From contig OZ242366.1 in NCBI GenBank assembly GCA_965208945.1, positions 4,030,001-4,094,000 of the forward strand: 64,000 nt of DNA, in the 5' to 3' direction. Numbering within the stretch: position 1 is the stretch's first letter; every line of letters begins with the position of its first letter. Below are positions 33,681-41,737 of this stretch, piece by piece. Position numbers and translations under genes: made by a program. This DNA comes from JAPPLB01 sp965208945 (GTDB taxonomy: Bacteria > Acidobacteriota > Terriglobia > Bryobacterales > UBA6623). The notes under the pieces are model-generated. The model had not been told where the DNA came from. It did not search any database and worked only from the letters and a program-made list of their open reading frames with translations.

Positions 33681-35132
33681 TCAGTTTCCCGCTGCGACCT
33701 CGTCGAGCAGTTGCAGCAACGTGTCGGTGATCTTGACCGACGCTTGCTTTTCGACTCGATTGGTTCCGAGCCAGGTTTCGTAGCCCCCGAGTTCGTGTTG
33801 TGCGGGCGTTGGCAGGTAGCCTTCTCCTCCGTTGGCGAGAGAGATCGTGAACGTCGGCTTCAGCGGACTGTTTTCTTTGAGCGCGAGGCCGATTTCGGTG
33901 AAGGTTTCGAAGGGCAGGGCAGTGATGCCAAGATCTCCGATGCGGACCGCCTGCAGCTTCACGTCAACGGTCTCGGGGCCTTCATACAGCTCGATCGCAC
34001 GCCGGGCGTAGGGCTTGGCGCGCCGCGGCAAGGTGGATTCGTCTTCGACCGTGAGGACTTTCTTCGCTTGCTCGTAGCCTTCGTCGGTAGGCTTGCGGCG
34101 GTCAAGAGCGAGGATGCGCTCACCCATGGCGAGCGTCAGGTCGGAGCAATGCTCGATGGCTTGATAGGCCTCGTGGGACTTGTCGGCGACCTTGCCGGCG
34201 ACGATGCGGACCTGTTCGAACGGCTCGCGGCGGGGCCGTTTCCCGGTGAAATCGATGTTGTTGACGTCAGCGCTGGTCCCGTTCGAGAGGATGCCGACGA
34301 AACCATCGGGAGAGCCCAGGCGCTCGGTAATGAGCCGGGCGAACTCGCCAAAGTAGTCGGCGGAGACTTGTCCTCTGGGAATGCCGCCGACGTAGTGCAG
34401 TGAATAGTTGGCCAGCAGGGCGAGGGGCTTGCCATCCGCGGTGCGTACCGAGAGGACGCTGATTTCAGGGTCGACGGGTCCGGCGGGCCGCACAAGGTCT
34501 TTCCGGCCGGGATTCATCTGGACGGTATCTGTGGTTCCGCCGAAGGGGTCGGGCCGAATCGTGCCCTCCTTCTTGAACCAGCGCCGGTTGGAAAGTTCTT
34601 CGGGAAGTTGAGCGGACCCCCAGCCGGCTTCCGCGGCGGTTCGGGTTTCGTAGGCTTGCGTAATGGCGTCGGCGATACCGGCCCTGAGCTGTTCGGAGTA
34701 CTTGGTTTCGTTCGCCGACAGGTCTTCGCCCTGGCCAATGCGGAAGGGAGCGCGCGGCTTGGCCGGCGGCGCGCTGTGGGTGTGCGTTGCGGAAACGAGC
34801 ATATTGCTCTCCGGGATGCCGGTTGTTTCCGATGCGCGCTGCTTGGCGTCATCCAACACATCGCGTTGGACGTAGCAACTGTCAACAACGGCGATTGCAA
34901 GTTGCGTAGCGCCGTCGTCCAGAACGAGCGCTCGCACATGCAGGGGGTCGTGGGCACTCTCGGCCGGACGGAAGCTGAAGCTGCCGATCAGCGGGAGCGG
35001 CCAGACCTTCGGAGTGATGTCGACGGCGGCGGCTCCGGCTTGAAGACCTGGGGTAGAGCCGGTCGAGCAGGAGAGAGTGAGGGCAATGCTGACGAGCAGC
35101 GAAATGCAAACCATCGTTACGCGGTTGTTCAT
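33681..35132 (-). CDS. Neutral/alkaline ceramidase-like lipoprotein
   Basis: A 483-residue protein. The N-terminus has a signal with lipobox (ALTLSC), so it is probably a lipoprotein. The start of the mature part is AAAVDITPKVWPLPLIGSF, the hallmark of the neutral/alkaline ceramidase N-terminal domain. It continues with LVLDDGATQLAIAVVDSC, SATHTHSAPP (metal/catalytic His motif) and FVGILSNGTSADVNN. The Ig-like C-terminal domain of true ceramidases is not evident. Many bacterial members with this domain have unknown substrates and occur in sugar-catabolic contexts. The start is ATG 35132, chosen for the signal peptide. Confidence 0.85.
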   Translation of the reverse strand: MNNRVTMVCISLLVSIALTLSCSTGSTPGLQAGAAAVDITPKVWPLPLIGSFSFRPAESAHDPLHVRALVLDDGATQLAIAVVDSCYVQRDVLDDAKQRASETTGIPESNMLVSATHTHSAPPAKPRAPFRIGQGEDLSANETKYSEQLRAGIADAITQAYETRTAAEAGWGSAQLPEELSNRRWFKKEGTIRPDPFGGTTDTVQMNPGRKDLVRPAGPVDPEISVLSVRTADGKPLALLANYSLHYVGGIPRGQVSADYFGEFARLITERLGSPDGFVGILSNGTSADVNNIDFTGKRPRREPFEQVRIVAGKVADKSHEAYQAIEHCSDLTLAMGERILALDRRKPTDEGYEQAKKVLTVEDESTLPRRAKPYARRAIELYEGPETVDVKLQAVRIGDLGITALPFETFTEIGLALKENSPLKPTFTISLANGGEGYLPTPAQHELGGYETWLGTNRVEKQASVKITDTLLQLLDEVAAGN

Positions 35133-35199
35133 TATTTTTAACCTCACGATGTGACGGCAGGCGGCCGGGTTCGCACGACCGTGTATGCGAAGAGCCAAG

Positions 35200-36201
35200 T
35201 CAGAACCACTTGGCTTTATCGACGACATTGCGCAGTTCCTTTCCGCTGACGAAGCGGCTGACGTTGTCGAGGAGCACTTCGAGGTGCCGCTCGGAAATGC
35301 GAGGGGAGTAACCGGCGATATGGGGAGTGATGATGACGTTTTCCATGCCCCACAGCGGATGGCTGGCCGGCAGCGGCTCGACTTCGAAGACATCCAAGCC
35401 GGCGCCGGCGATCTCCCGCGCTTCGAGCGCTGCGGTCAGGTCGGCAAGGTCGACAATTGCGCCGCGGCCGATGTTGATGAGGAACGCGCTCCGCTTCATC
35501 TTCTGGATCTGTTCGCGGCGGAAGAGCTTCTCGGTCTCGGGAGTATGAGGAGCGGCAATCACGACGATATCGCTTTGGCTGAGTAGGTCCGTCAGGCGAT
35601 CGGGCGTCCAGAGCTTTTCGACGCCGTCAGGGGCGTCAGTGCGGAGCGGGTCGACGGCGACAACCCGCATGCCGAAAGCAAGGCCGCGCCGAGCGATCTC
35701 CGAACCGATATTGCCGAGGCCGACGACGCCGAGAGTCGCGTCCGCCAAGTGCATGTGAGCCCGGTCGATATCGCTCGACACACCCGGGCCGGCAAAGAAT
35801 CCGGGCCTCTCGGATTCCCCGCCGTACGGTTCCCAATGCGACCTCGTTTGTTGACGAATGTAAAGGTGCAGGTTGCGCGCGAAGCAGATGATGTACCCGA
35901 AGACCTGGTCGGCAATGACGTCGGAATACAAGCCGCGCATGTTGGTGAGTTGACAGGGGTGAGCGATCAATTCCGGGAAGACATAGTGTTCAAGGCTGGC
36001 TGTCGGCGACTGCACCCAGCGGAGTTTTGTCGACGCCGCGAGGATTGGAGGAGTGAGGCGGCCGATGAAGCCGTCGGCGTCAGTAACGGCGGCGCACGCC
36101 TGCTTTTCGCCGGCCGCGTTGACGACTTGGGCAGACCCGGCGGCTTGCCGGATTTTGTCCAGGCGGGCCTGTTCGACAGAGGGATAGATTATGAGCTTCA
36201 T
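35200..36201 (-). CDS. D-isomer-specific 2-hydroxyacid dehydrogenase
   Basis: A 333-residue NAD(P)-dependent dehydrogenase. The Rossmann motif is VVGLGNIGSEIARRG. The catalytic Arg is in NIGRGAIVDLADL, the Glu in DVFEVEPLPASHPLW, and the His in ITPHIAGYSP. The N-terminal domain shows VQSPTASLEHYVFPEL. The start at ATG 36201 gives a standard N-terminus (MKLIIYPSVEQ); the frame is open far upstream, but that part is repeat-like, low-information sequence. The substrate (glyoxylate, hydroxypyruvate or another 2-oxoacid) cannot be told. Confidence 0.93.
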   Translation of the reverse strand: MKLIIYPSVEQARLDKIRQAAGSAQVVNAAGEKQACAAVTDADGFIGRLTPPILAASTKLRWVQSPTASLEHYVFPELIAHPCQLTNMRGLYSDVIADQVFGYIICFARNLHLYIRQQTRSHWEPYGGESERPGFFAGPGVSSDIDRAHMHLADATLGVVGLGNIGSEIARRGLAFGMRVVAVDPLRTDAPDGVEKLWTPDRLTDLLSQSDIVVIAAPHTPETEKLFRREQIQKMKRSAFLINIGRGAIVDLADLTAALEAREIAGAGLDVFEVEPLPASHPLWGMENVIITPHIAGYSPRISERHLEVLLDNVSRFVSGKELRNVVDKAKWF

Positions 36202-37245
36202 GTCGTGATGAGTGTTCGATGGGCAGGAAAGCCGCCCTGCTCGTTCGCCCCGGTCATTATAGATGCGGGTAAGCCGTAGGGCGGACATGGAGAATGCCTT
36301 GCGCGGTCCTGGCGGCCGGCAGCGCGCGCCGGGAAGCCGAGGGAGAACGGCGTGCGGGCGCCGGCTCCGGGGGGAGGGGGGGGCGGGAAATGCCGGGAAA
36401 TCGTGGGAAATCGTGGGAAGAAAAGCATAAAGGCCGTGATTCGTGTTTCGTGTCTCGTGATTCGTGAAAAACCCGTTGGCCGGGCTTGGGGTTGCTCTCC
36501 TTGGAGTCGGAGTCGCCGGAGGGACAGGGAAAAACCGTGTTGCGTGATTCGTGGCTGGTGAAAACCCAACAGGCCGTGTTGCCGGCGCGGGGGACGGCCG
36601 CCGCCCATGCCGCGCCATAGCCGCTCCATGCCGCGCCACGTCGAGGGCAAGTCGATCCGGGTGATTACCGACATGCTGTCCTCATGCTAGGCCTGCCGAG
36701 GCGGAAAAAAAAGACTGAAGGGCTTCAGTACCAAGAGGCAACGATTCGACATTCGTGATTTGTGAAAAACATAAAGGCTGTGACTCGTGTCTCGCGATTC
36801 GTGTTTCGTAAAGACCTTAAAATCAGCGACTTGCGGCTAGTGAAGGCCTGGGAAGCCCTGATTCGTGACCCGCAGGGTACTGTTCCTCGCCGCCTCCGCG
36901 TGCTCGTGCCTAGCATGCCGGGGCAGCAAAAACAAGACTGAAGGGCTTCAGTACCAACAGGCACCAAAAAAGACGTGTTTCGTGATTCGTGTTTCGTGAT
37001 TCGTGAAAACCTTACAAGCAGTGGCTAGTGGCTAGTGAAAGCCTTGACTGCCCTCTCACGCACTTCGCCGCGCCACTTGGTGAGATATGCAGGCCGGCCG
37101 AAGGGGAATTTTCCCTTCGCCATCCGCCTGGCTGACCAGACTTCCGCCATTACGCCGACACGCGGCACGACTCCGATGCGTCAGCAGGGCGCCGCTTGCT
37201 AGCATGAACCTCTTTTTACGTGGGCAGGTTGTCCGGGAGGGTGCT
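36202..37245. repeat. Gene-free kilobase of degenerate heptamer arrays and duplications
   Basis: No gene is recognisable. At least four heptanucleotide arrays with unit GTGNYTM occur (36436-36470, 36537-36564, 36780-36813, 36975-37009). A block with AAGACTGAAGGGCTTCAGTACC (shown here in parts: AAGACTGAAG, GGCTTCAG) occurs twice, near 36710 and 36935. CTGAAGGGCTTCAG is itself a palindrome. Another short array, GTGGCTA-GTGGCTA-GTGAAAG, lies at about 37021. The last part holds the remnant of a family A right end. Confidence 0.7.
37050..37095. repeat. Family A right-end remnant
   Basis: CCCTCTCACGCACTTCGCC and CTTGGTGAGATATGCAGG match the right arm of family A with a few changes. No left end is associated; the sequence to its left is degenerate heptamer material, so this may be a decayed composite copy. 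Confidence 0.7.
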
Positions 37246-38025
37246 GTGACTTTGGAATCGATGTTCTCGCTCAAGGGGAAGAAGGCGCTCGTTGCGGGGG
37301 CCAGCCGGGGGATCGGGCTGGCGATCGCCAAGGCCACGGCGGGCGCGGGGGCGAATACCGTTCTCGCGGCGCGTTCGCTGGAGGCGCTCGAAAAAGAAGC
37401 GGCCTCGCTGCGGGACCAGGGCTATCAGGCCGAAGCGGCGGCACTCGACATCACCACGCACGAGTCGATCGATTCGCTGGCCGCGGATCACGGCGACGCG
37501 GACATCCTGGTGAACGTCGCGGGCACCAACATCCGCAAGCCGTTCGAACAGTACACGCAGGACGACTACAACTACATCATGGAAACGAACCTGAACGGCA
37601 TCGTCCGCCTGACGCAGAAAGTGGGAGGCCTGATGATCGAGCGCGGGCAGGGCGGCAAAGTCGTCCACATCGGCAGTCTGATGTCGGTGCTGGGACTGCC
37701 GTATCTGTCGGTCTACGCGATGACGAAGAGCGCGCTGGCCGGGCTGACGCGGGTGCTGGCGGCGGAGTGGGCGAAGTTCGACATTCAGGTCAACTGCATC
37801 GCGCCGGGGTTCATCCTGACGGACCTCAACCGGCACATGTGGCAGCCTCCCGAAATGGCCGAGTGGCTCAAGGGGGCGCAGCCGAACCGGCGATTGGGTA
37901 CGCCGGAGGACATCGCCGGCCTGTCGGTATTCCTGTCGAGTCCGGCGGCGAACTACATCACAGGCCAGGTGATCGCGTCGGACGGAGGGTACACGACCAC
38001 GGCGGTTTGGCCCTTCGAACCTTAA
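37246..38025 (+). CDS. SDR-family oxidoreductase
   Basis: A 259-residue short-chain dehydrogenase/reductase. The cofactor motif is VAGASRGIGLAIA (G-x-x-x-G-x-G), with NVAGTN, catalytic Ser in IGSLMS, and Y-x-x-x-K in VYAMTKSALAG. The C-terminal signature NRRLGTPEDIAGLSVFLSSPAANYITGQVI is typical of gluconate 5-dehydrogenase- and FabG-like members. The start is taken as GTG 37246 because GGGAGG lies 5 bases upstream; ATG 37261 is the alternative. The substrate is unknown. The TAA stop lies within the TTAA target site of a family A element. Confidence 0.92.
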   Translation: MTLESMFSLKGKKALVAGASRGIGLAIAKATAGAGANTVLAARSLEALEKEAASLRDQGYQAEAAALDITTHESIDSLAADHGDADILVNVAGTNIRKPFEQYTQDDYNYIMETNLNGIVRLTQKVGGLMIERGQGGKVVHIGSLMSVLGLPYLSVYAMTKSALAGLTRVLAAEWAKFDIQVNCIAPGFILTDLNRHMWQPPEMAEWLKGAQPNRRLGTPEDIAGLSVFLSSPAANYITGQVIASDGGYTTTAVWPFEP

Positions 38026-38206
38026 CCTGCATTTCCCACCACCCGGCGGTCGAAGCACGCGATACGACCGCCAGGACTTCGTTGCGCTTGCTTGCCGTGC
38101 TCAACGTACTGTTCAAGTACGCCTGCGCGCGCCAAGCGGCTCGCGCCTCGTCCTGACGGCCCTCTCACGCACTTCGCCTCGCCGTGTGGTGAGAAATGCA
38201 GGTTAA
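38022..38206. repeat. Family A element, short form, TTAA/TTAA
   Basis: A 185-bp copy with TTAA at 38022-38025 and 38203-38206, so the duplicated site differs from the common CTAG but is the same on both sides. The left TTAA contains the SDR stop codon TAA. A family B element starts immediately at 38207. Confidence 0.94.
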
Positions 38207-38466
38207 CAGCCGGTGGCAAAAGTCACGCGGGCGGCGTTACGCGCCCCTGGACCTATTGCGTAGTGCCTAGCCGCTTCAGGAAGGCGGCGCCTCGCTCTTC
38301 ACGCAGCCGAGCAGAAGTGGCGCGTAACCCTTCGGGCGACGGACGTTTGCGGCCGTCGGCTTTGTCGTTCGTCGGAGGAGATCACCCGGATCGCCATCCT
38401 CCTCACTTCGCGCCGAGCGGCCGCAGGAGCCCGCCGCGCCTTCCACGGGACTTTTACCACGGACTG
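38207..38466. repeat. Family B element, intact, 260 bp
   Basis: The left end CAGCCGGTGGCAAAAGTCACG and right end GGACTTTTACCACGGACTG are imperfect inverted repeats of about 20-25 bp (shown here as CAGYCCGTGG then YAAAAGTC). Internally GGAGGAGATCACCCGG and CCATCCTCCTCACTTC can form a hairpin. No coding capacity. It serves as the uninterrupted reference for the other three copies. The HIBADH-family gene ends 5 bases further on. Confidence 0.82.
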
Positions 38467-38471
38467 TTGAC

Positions 38472-39332
38472 TCAGGCTTCCCACAGCTTGTAGAGGCCCT
38501 GATTGCCTTGCTCTCCGAGGCCCTTTTGCAGAGCTTCGGTAAAAAGTTCATGGCTGAGGGCGGTGCCGGGCATGTCGATTCCCAGGTCCCGCATGAATTC
38601 CACGGCCAGGCGGAGGTCTTTCTGGTGGAGCCGGATCATGAAGCCGGGAGCGAAGTCGCGCCGGGCGACGCGAGGTCCGAGATGGGTCCACATCCACGAT
38701 CCGGCCGCTCCGGCTCCCACCGCGTCCAGGGTCCTTTGCGGGTCGAGACCCGCCTGCTCGGCCATCCGGAGGCCTTCGATCATCGCCAGAAGGTTCAGCG
38801 AGCCGACAACCTGGTTCACGAGCTTGGTCTTCTGGCCGCTGCCGCTGGGCCCGGCGTAGACGATGTTCCTGCCCATCGCTTCGAACAGCGGCAGGCAACG
38901 GTTGAATGCTTCCTGCTTGCCGCCCACCATGATCGACAGCGTCCCCGCGATCGCCCCCTTGTCGCCGCCGCTGACCGGGGCGTCAAGCATGTCGACCTGC
39001 CGGTCCGCGAGACGCGCGGCGAACTCGACGGTTCTCGTCGGCGAGATCGTACTCATGTCGATCACCACCGAGCCCGGATCGAGGCCCTCGGCGAGCCCGT
39101 TCTCGCCGAACAGCACAGCTTCGACATCGGGCGTATCGGAGACGATCGTCACCACGACTTCCGATGCGGATGCCAGCCCGGCCGGCGTCGGATAAGCCCT
39201 TGCACCCAGCTTCTCGAGAGCTTCACACTTGACCGGCGTGCGGTTGTAAACATTCAACGCGAACCCGGCCCCGATCAGGTTGGCGGCCATCGGCGCTCCC
39301 ATAATCCCCAAGCCTACGAATCCGACTTTCAT
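38472..39332 (-). CDS. 3-hydroxyisobutyrate dehydrogenase-family (2-hydroxy-3-oxopropionate reductase-like) protein
   Basis: A 286-residue beta-hydroxyacid dehydrogenase. The N-terminus has the NAD(P) signature GFVGLGIMGAPMAANLIGAG. Then follow VIDMSTISPTRT, the substrate motif DAPVSGGDKGAIAGTL, and the catalytic lysine in GSGQKTKLVNQ. KDLRLAVEFMRDLGIDMP is the usual C-terminal segment. The start MKVGFVGLG at 39332 is preferred because AGAGGAG lies 6 bases upstream. Tartronate semialdehyde, 3-hydroxyisobutyrate or a related acid are possible substrates. Confidence 0.93.
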   Translation of the reverse strand: MKVGFVGLGIMGAPMAANLIGAGFALNVYNRTPVKCEALEKLGARAYPTPAGLASASEVVVTIVSDTPDVEAVLFGENGLAEGLDPGSVVIDMSTISPTRTVEFAARLADRQVDMLDAPVSGGDKGAIAGTLSIMVGGKQEAFNRCLPLFEAMGRNIVYAGPSGSGQKTKLVNQVVGSLNLLAMIEGLRMAEQAGLDPQRTLDAVGAGAAGSWMWTHLGPRVARRDFAPGFMIRLHQKDLRLAVEFMRDLGIDMPGTALSHELFTEALQKGLGEQGNQGLYKLWEA

Positions 39333-39454
39333 GGTCATCTCCTCTCGCGGCGACCACGCCGCTAAACCACAGTATCCGAAAGACAACGGCCGGAATGCAG
39401 ACGGCTTGCCGCCAAGGCTGCTCAAGCAGGAGCGTCAGGACGGCGGCAAGAGAG

Positions 39455-39643
39455 ACAGCCTGCATTTCGCACCATCCGACGGTCAAAGCAGGAAAAAAGC
39501 CGTGATTCGTGAAAAACCTTAAAAGCAGTGGCTAGTGACTAGTGATTAGTGGCTAGTGACTCGTGGCTCGTGAAAGCCTTGCAAGCCCTGATTCGTGATG
39601 CGCATGCACTTCGCCTCGCCGCTTGGTGAGAAATACAGGATAA
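39455..39643. repeat. Degenerate composite family A element with expanded heptamer array
   Basis: The left end CCTGCATTTCGCACC and right end GGTGAGAAATACAGG have point changes; the right flank is ATAA. The middle is a heptamer array of seven units, GTGGCTA, GTGACTA, GTGATTA, GTGGCTA, GTGACTC, GTGGCTC, GTGAAAG (39528-39576). The right end is 8 bases from the start codon of the next gene. Confidence 0.78.
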
Positions 39644-39650
39644 TGCCCGC

Positions 39651-41279
39651 ATGGATACGAGCAGAAGGGATTTGTTGCGCGGCGTGGCTGCCCTCTCGGC
39701 ACTCCCGACCGCCTCCCCGGCTTCTCCGCCCGGCCGTAGCGGCCCGCCTGCCTATCGAATCATCTACAACTGGGACGGAGCGCCGCACGACTACTCGGAG
39801 TTTCCGCAATCGCTCGAGCAATTCCTCGATAAGACCTATGCGCCCATGAAGGACACGCAGGTCGACGCCCACTTCTGGTGCATCGGCGAGCACGAGGCCA
39901 AGTGGCGGTCCGAACACATGGAGATGGCCGGCGACACCGAAAACCGCGTCTACGGCTCGGCCCGCTCGATGCGGCACAACGAGGGCATTCGGGCGATGCT
40001 CGATCGCGGCGAGGATCCCTATGCGGCACTTGTCCAGCGCGGCCGGGAGCTGGGTATCTCACCTTGGGCGTCGGTTCGCATGAACGACAATCATTTCAAC
40101 GGGCTCCAGGTGGAAGACATGGCGGGGGCCGTGATGCCCGGCCTGACGCGGCTGCGGAAAGAGCATCCGGAGTGGTGCCTGGGCCGGGGTAACGCCCCGC
40201 AGTGGTTCGCCGCCAGTTGGAACTTCGCCCACCTGCCGGTCCGCGAACACCGGCTTCAGCACATCACCGAAGTTGCCCGTCTGGCGGACTGGGACGGCAT
40301 CGAACTCGACTGGCAGCGGCATGCCTTTCACTTGCCTCTCGACGACGCCTACCGCTTGCGCTACACCCTCACCGACCTGCAACGCGCCGTGCGGGAACTG
40401 ACGAACCGCATCGGGCGTGAGCGCGGGCGTCCATTGCACCTGGCAGTGCGCGTGGCAACGACGCTGGAATCCTGCCGCCGCATCGGTTACGACCTGCCGG
40501 TGTGGGTGAAAGAGGGGCTCTGTGACATCGTGATCGCGGGCGGCGGAGCACTCACCGATCCCGGCGTCGAAGTGGAGAAGTTCCGTGAGCTTCTGAATGG
40601 GACCGGCATCCGTTTCTACCCGGGGTTCGACAGCGGCTTCTGGGGGGAGCACGAGGGCCTGATGCCCCGGGAGGAATGGAATGCCGCCTGGGTGCGCGCG
40701 CTCGCCGAGGGTTACTGGGCGCGCGGCGCCGACGGCATGTATGTCTTCAACTGGCACGCCAACGAACGCGGGCGGTGGCCTCTGCTGACCACGATCGGCT
40801 CGCCCGCGACTTTACGCCGAACGAACAAGGTCCATGCAGCGCTGCACCGGCATATCAGGGAGGACGCAGCCCCATGGGACGGCGCCGACCTGCACGACCG
40901 GATCCATGGGGAGACACCGGTCGAGCTGCATCCGACCTTGTCCGGAGAAGGACCGCGCTTCCGTGTGCCGGTCCATGAGTCACCGGCCCATGCGCGGACG
41001 GTGGAGCTGCACATCGAAATCGACCACTACACGGCGCTCGACAAGATCCGAGTCACCTTCGACGGGAACCAGCTCGGCCCGCCAGCGGTTCGCAGCGCCG
41101 CGCGAGAGCTCAACGACGACCCAGCCGACTTCGGCGAATCGAGCTGGCTCGTCTGGCCGCTCGCTCCAGAAAGCGCCGGCGTTGGATCGCACGAGATTCA
41201 GACGGTTCTCCTCGAACGCAATCGCCGTGTCAGGCCGCCTCTGGTGGTGAAACACGTCGAGGTCCACGTGCGGTATTGA
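39651..41279 (+). CDS. Tat-exported glycosidase-like (TIM-barrel) protein of unknown specificity
   Basis: A 542-residue protein with a Tat signal (SRRDLLRGVAALSAL). Residues about 35-400 look like a TIM barrel of the GHL10/hypothetical glycosidase kind: ISPWASVRMNDNHF, DWDGIELDWQRHAFH (possible acidic catalytic strand), PLHLAVRVATTLE, GIRFYPGFDSGFWG and GADGMYVFNWHANERGRWPLL. The C-terminal 110 residues form a beta domain. No standard glycoside-hydrolase family was recognised with certainty. Similar proteins are frequent in Planctomycetes and Acidobacteria genomes. Polysaccharide degradation is inference. Confidence 0.7.
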   Translation: MDTSRRDLLRGVAALSALPTASPASPPGRSGPPAYRIIYNWDGAPHDYSEFPQSLEQFLDKTYAPMKDTQVDAHFWCIGEHEAKWRSEHMEMAGDTENRVYGSARSMRHNEGIRAMLDRGEDPYAALVQRGRELGISPWASVRMNDNHFNGLQVEDMAGAVMPGLTRLRKEHPEWCLGRGNAPQWFAASWNFAHLPVREHRLQHITEVARLADWDGIELDWQRHAFHLPLDDAYRLRYTLTDLQRAVRELTNRIGRERGRPLHLAVRVATTLESCRRIGYDLPVWVKEGLCDIVIAGGGALTDPGVEVEKFRELLNGTGIRFYPGFDSGFWGEHEGLMPREEWNAAWVRALAEGYWARGADGMYVFNWHANERGRWPLLTTIGSPATLRRTNKVHAALHRHIREDAAPWDGADLHDRIHGETPVELHPTLSGEGPRFRVPVHESPAHARTVELHIEIDHYTALDKIRVTFDGNQLGPPAVRSAARELNDDPADFGESSWLVWPLAPESAGVGSHEIQTVLLERNRRVRPPLVVKHVEVHVRY

Positions 41280-41462
41280 GGCGCGCCCGGAAGGGTTCTC
41301 TTCCTTCTGAGAACCGCGAAGGCGTCCGAACTATCTCCCCTTGCTTCGGCGGGGGGAATGGACTAAGACGCGAGGCTCCCTCAGTCTCCCAGTCGAGGCC
41401 GCCGCTTCGGGTGGGTCAGGGTGCCGGTCGAGCGGCCGCGTTTCGGCAATCCGCACGGAGAC
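41280..41462. other. Short spacer after the glycosidase-like gene
   Basis: No gene or repeat end is seen here. Together with the following composite element it makes the gap of about 450 bp to the response-regulator gene. Confidence 0.4.
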
Positions 41463-41737
41463 CTAGCCTGCCTTTCTCACCACCCGACGGCCGAAGCACG
41501 CGATAAAAGGCCGTGATTCGTATTTCGTGTCTCGTGATTCGTGAAAATCATGGGCGGGGCCTGATTCGCTCCAGAAGAAATGTCTGACGGCAGTGAACCG
41601 CAAAGGGCGTGTTTCTTGACCCGAGGGTAAAGGAGGCGATTTGGCAAGTACGCCTGCGCGCGCCAAGCGGCTCGCGCCTCGCCCTGACGGCCCTCTCACC
41701 CACTTCGCCTCGCCACGTGGTGAGAAATGCAGGCTAA
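41463..41737. repeat. Family A composite element, CTAG/CTAA
   Basis: The left end is CCTGCCTTTCTCACCAC after CTAG; the right end is intact before CTAA (41734-41737). The core has the heptamer array (41513-41547), the CTGATTCGCTCCAGAAG segment and ACCCGAGGGTAAAGGAGGCG before the normal right half resumes at AAGTACGCC. The right CTA is the TAG stop of the response-regulator gene. Confidence 0.88.

Noticed and set aside
32478..34403. A 641-codon open frame on the plus strand
   Set aside because: It is antisense to aroB and the ceramidase-like gene, both of which have clear family motifs. Long antisense frames are expected at this GC content.
36202..36639. Extended N-terminus of the 2-hydroxyacid dehydrogenase
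   Set aside because: The frame is open upstream only because the repeat-like DNA lacks stops. The family's normal start is the ATG at 36201.
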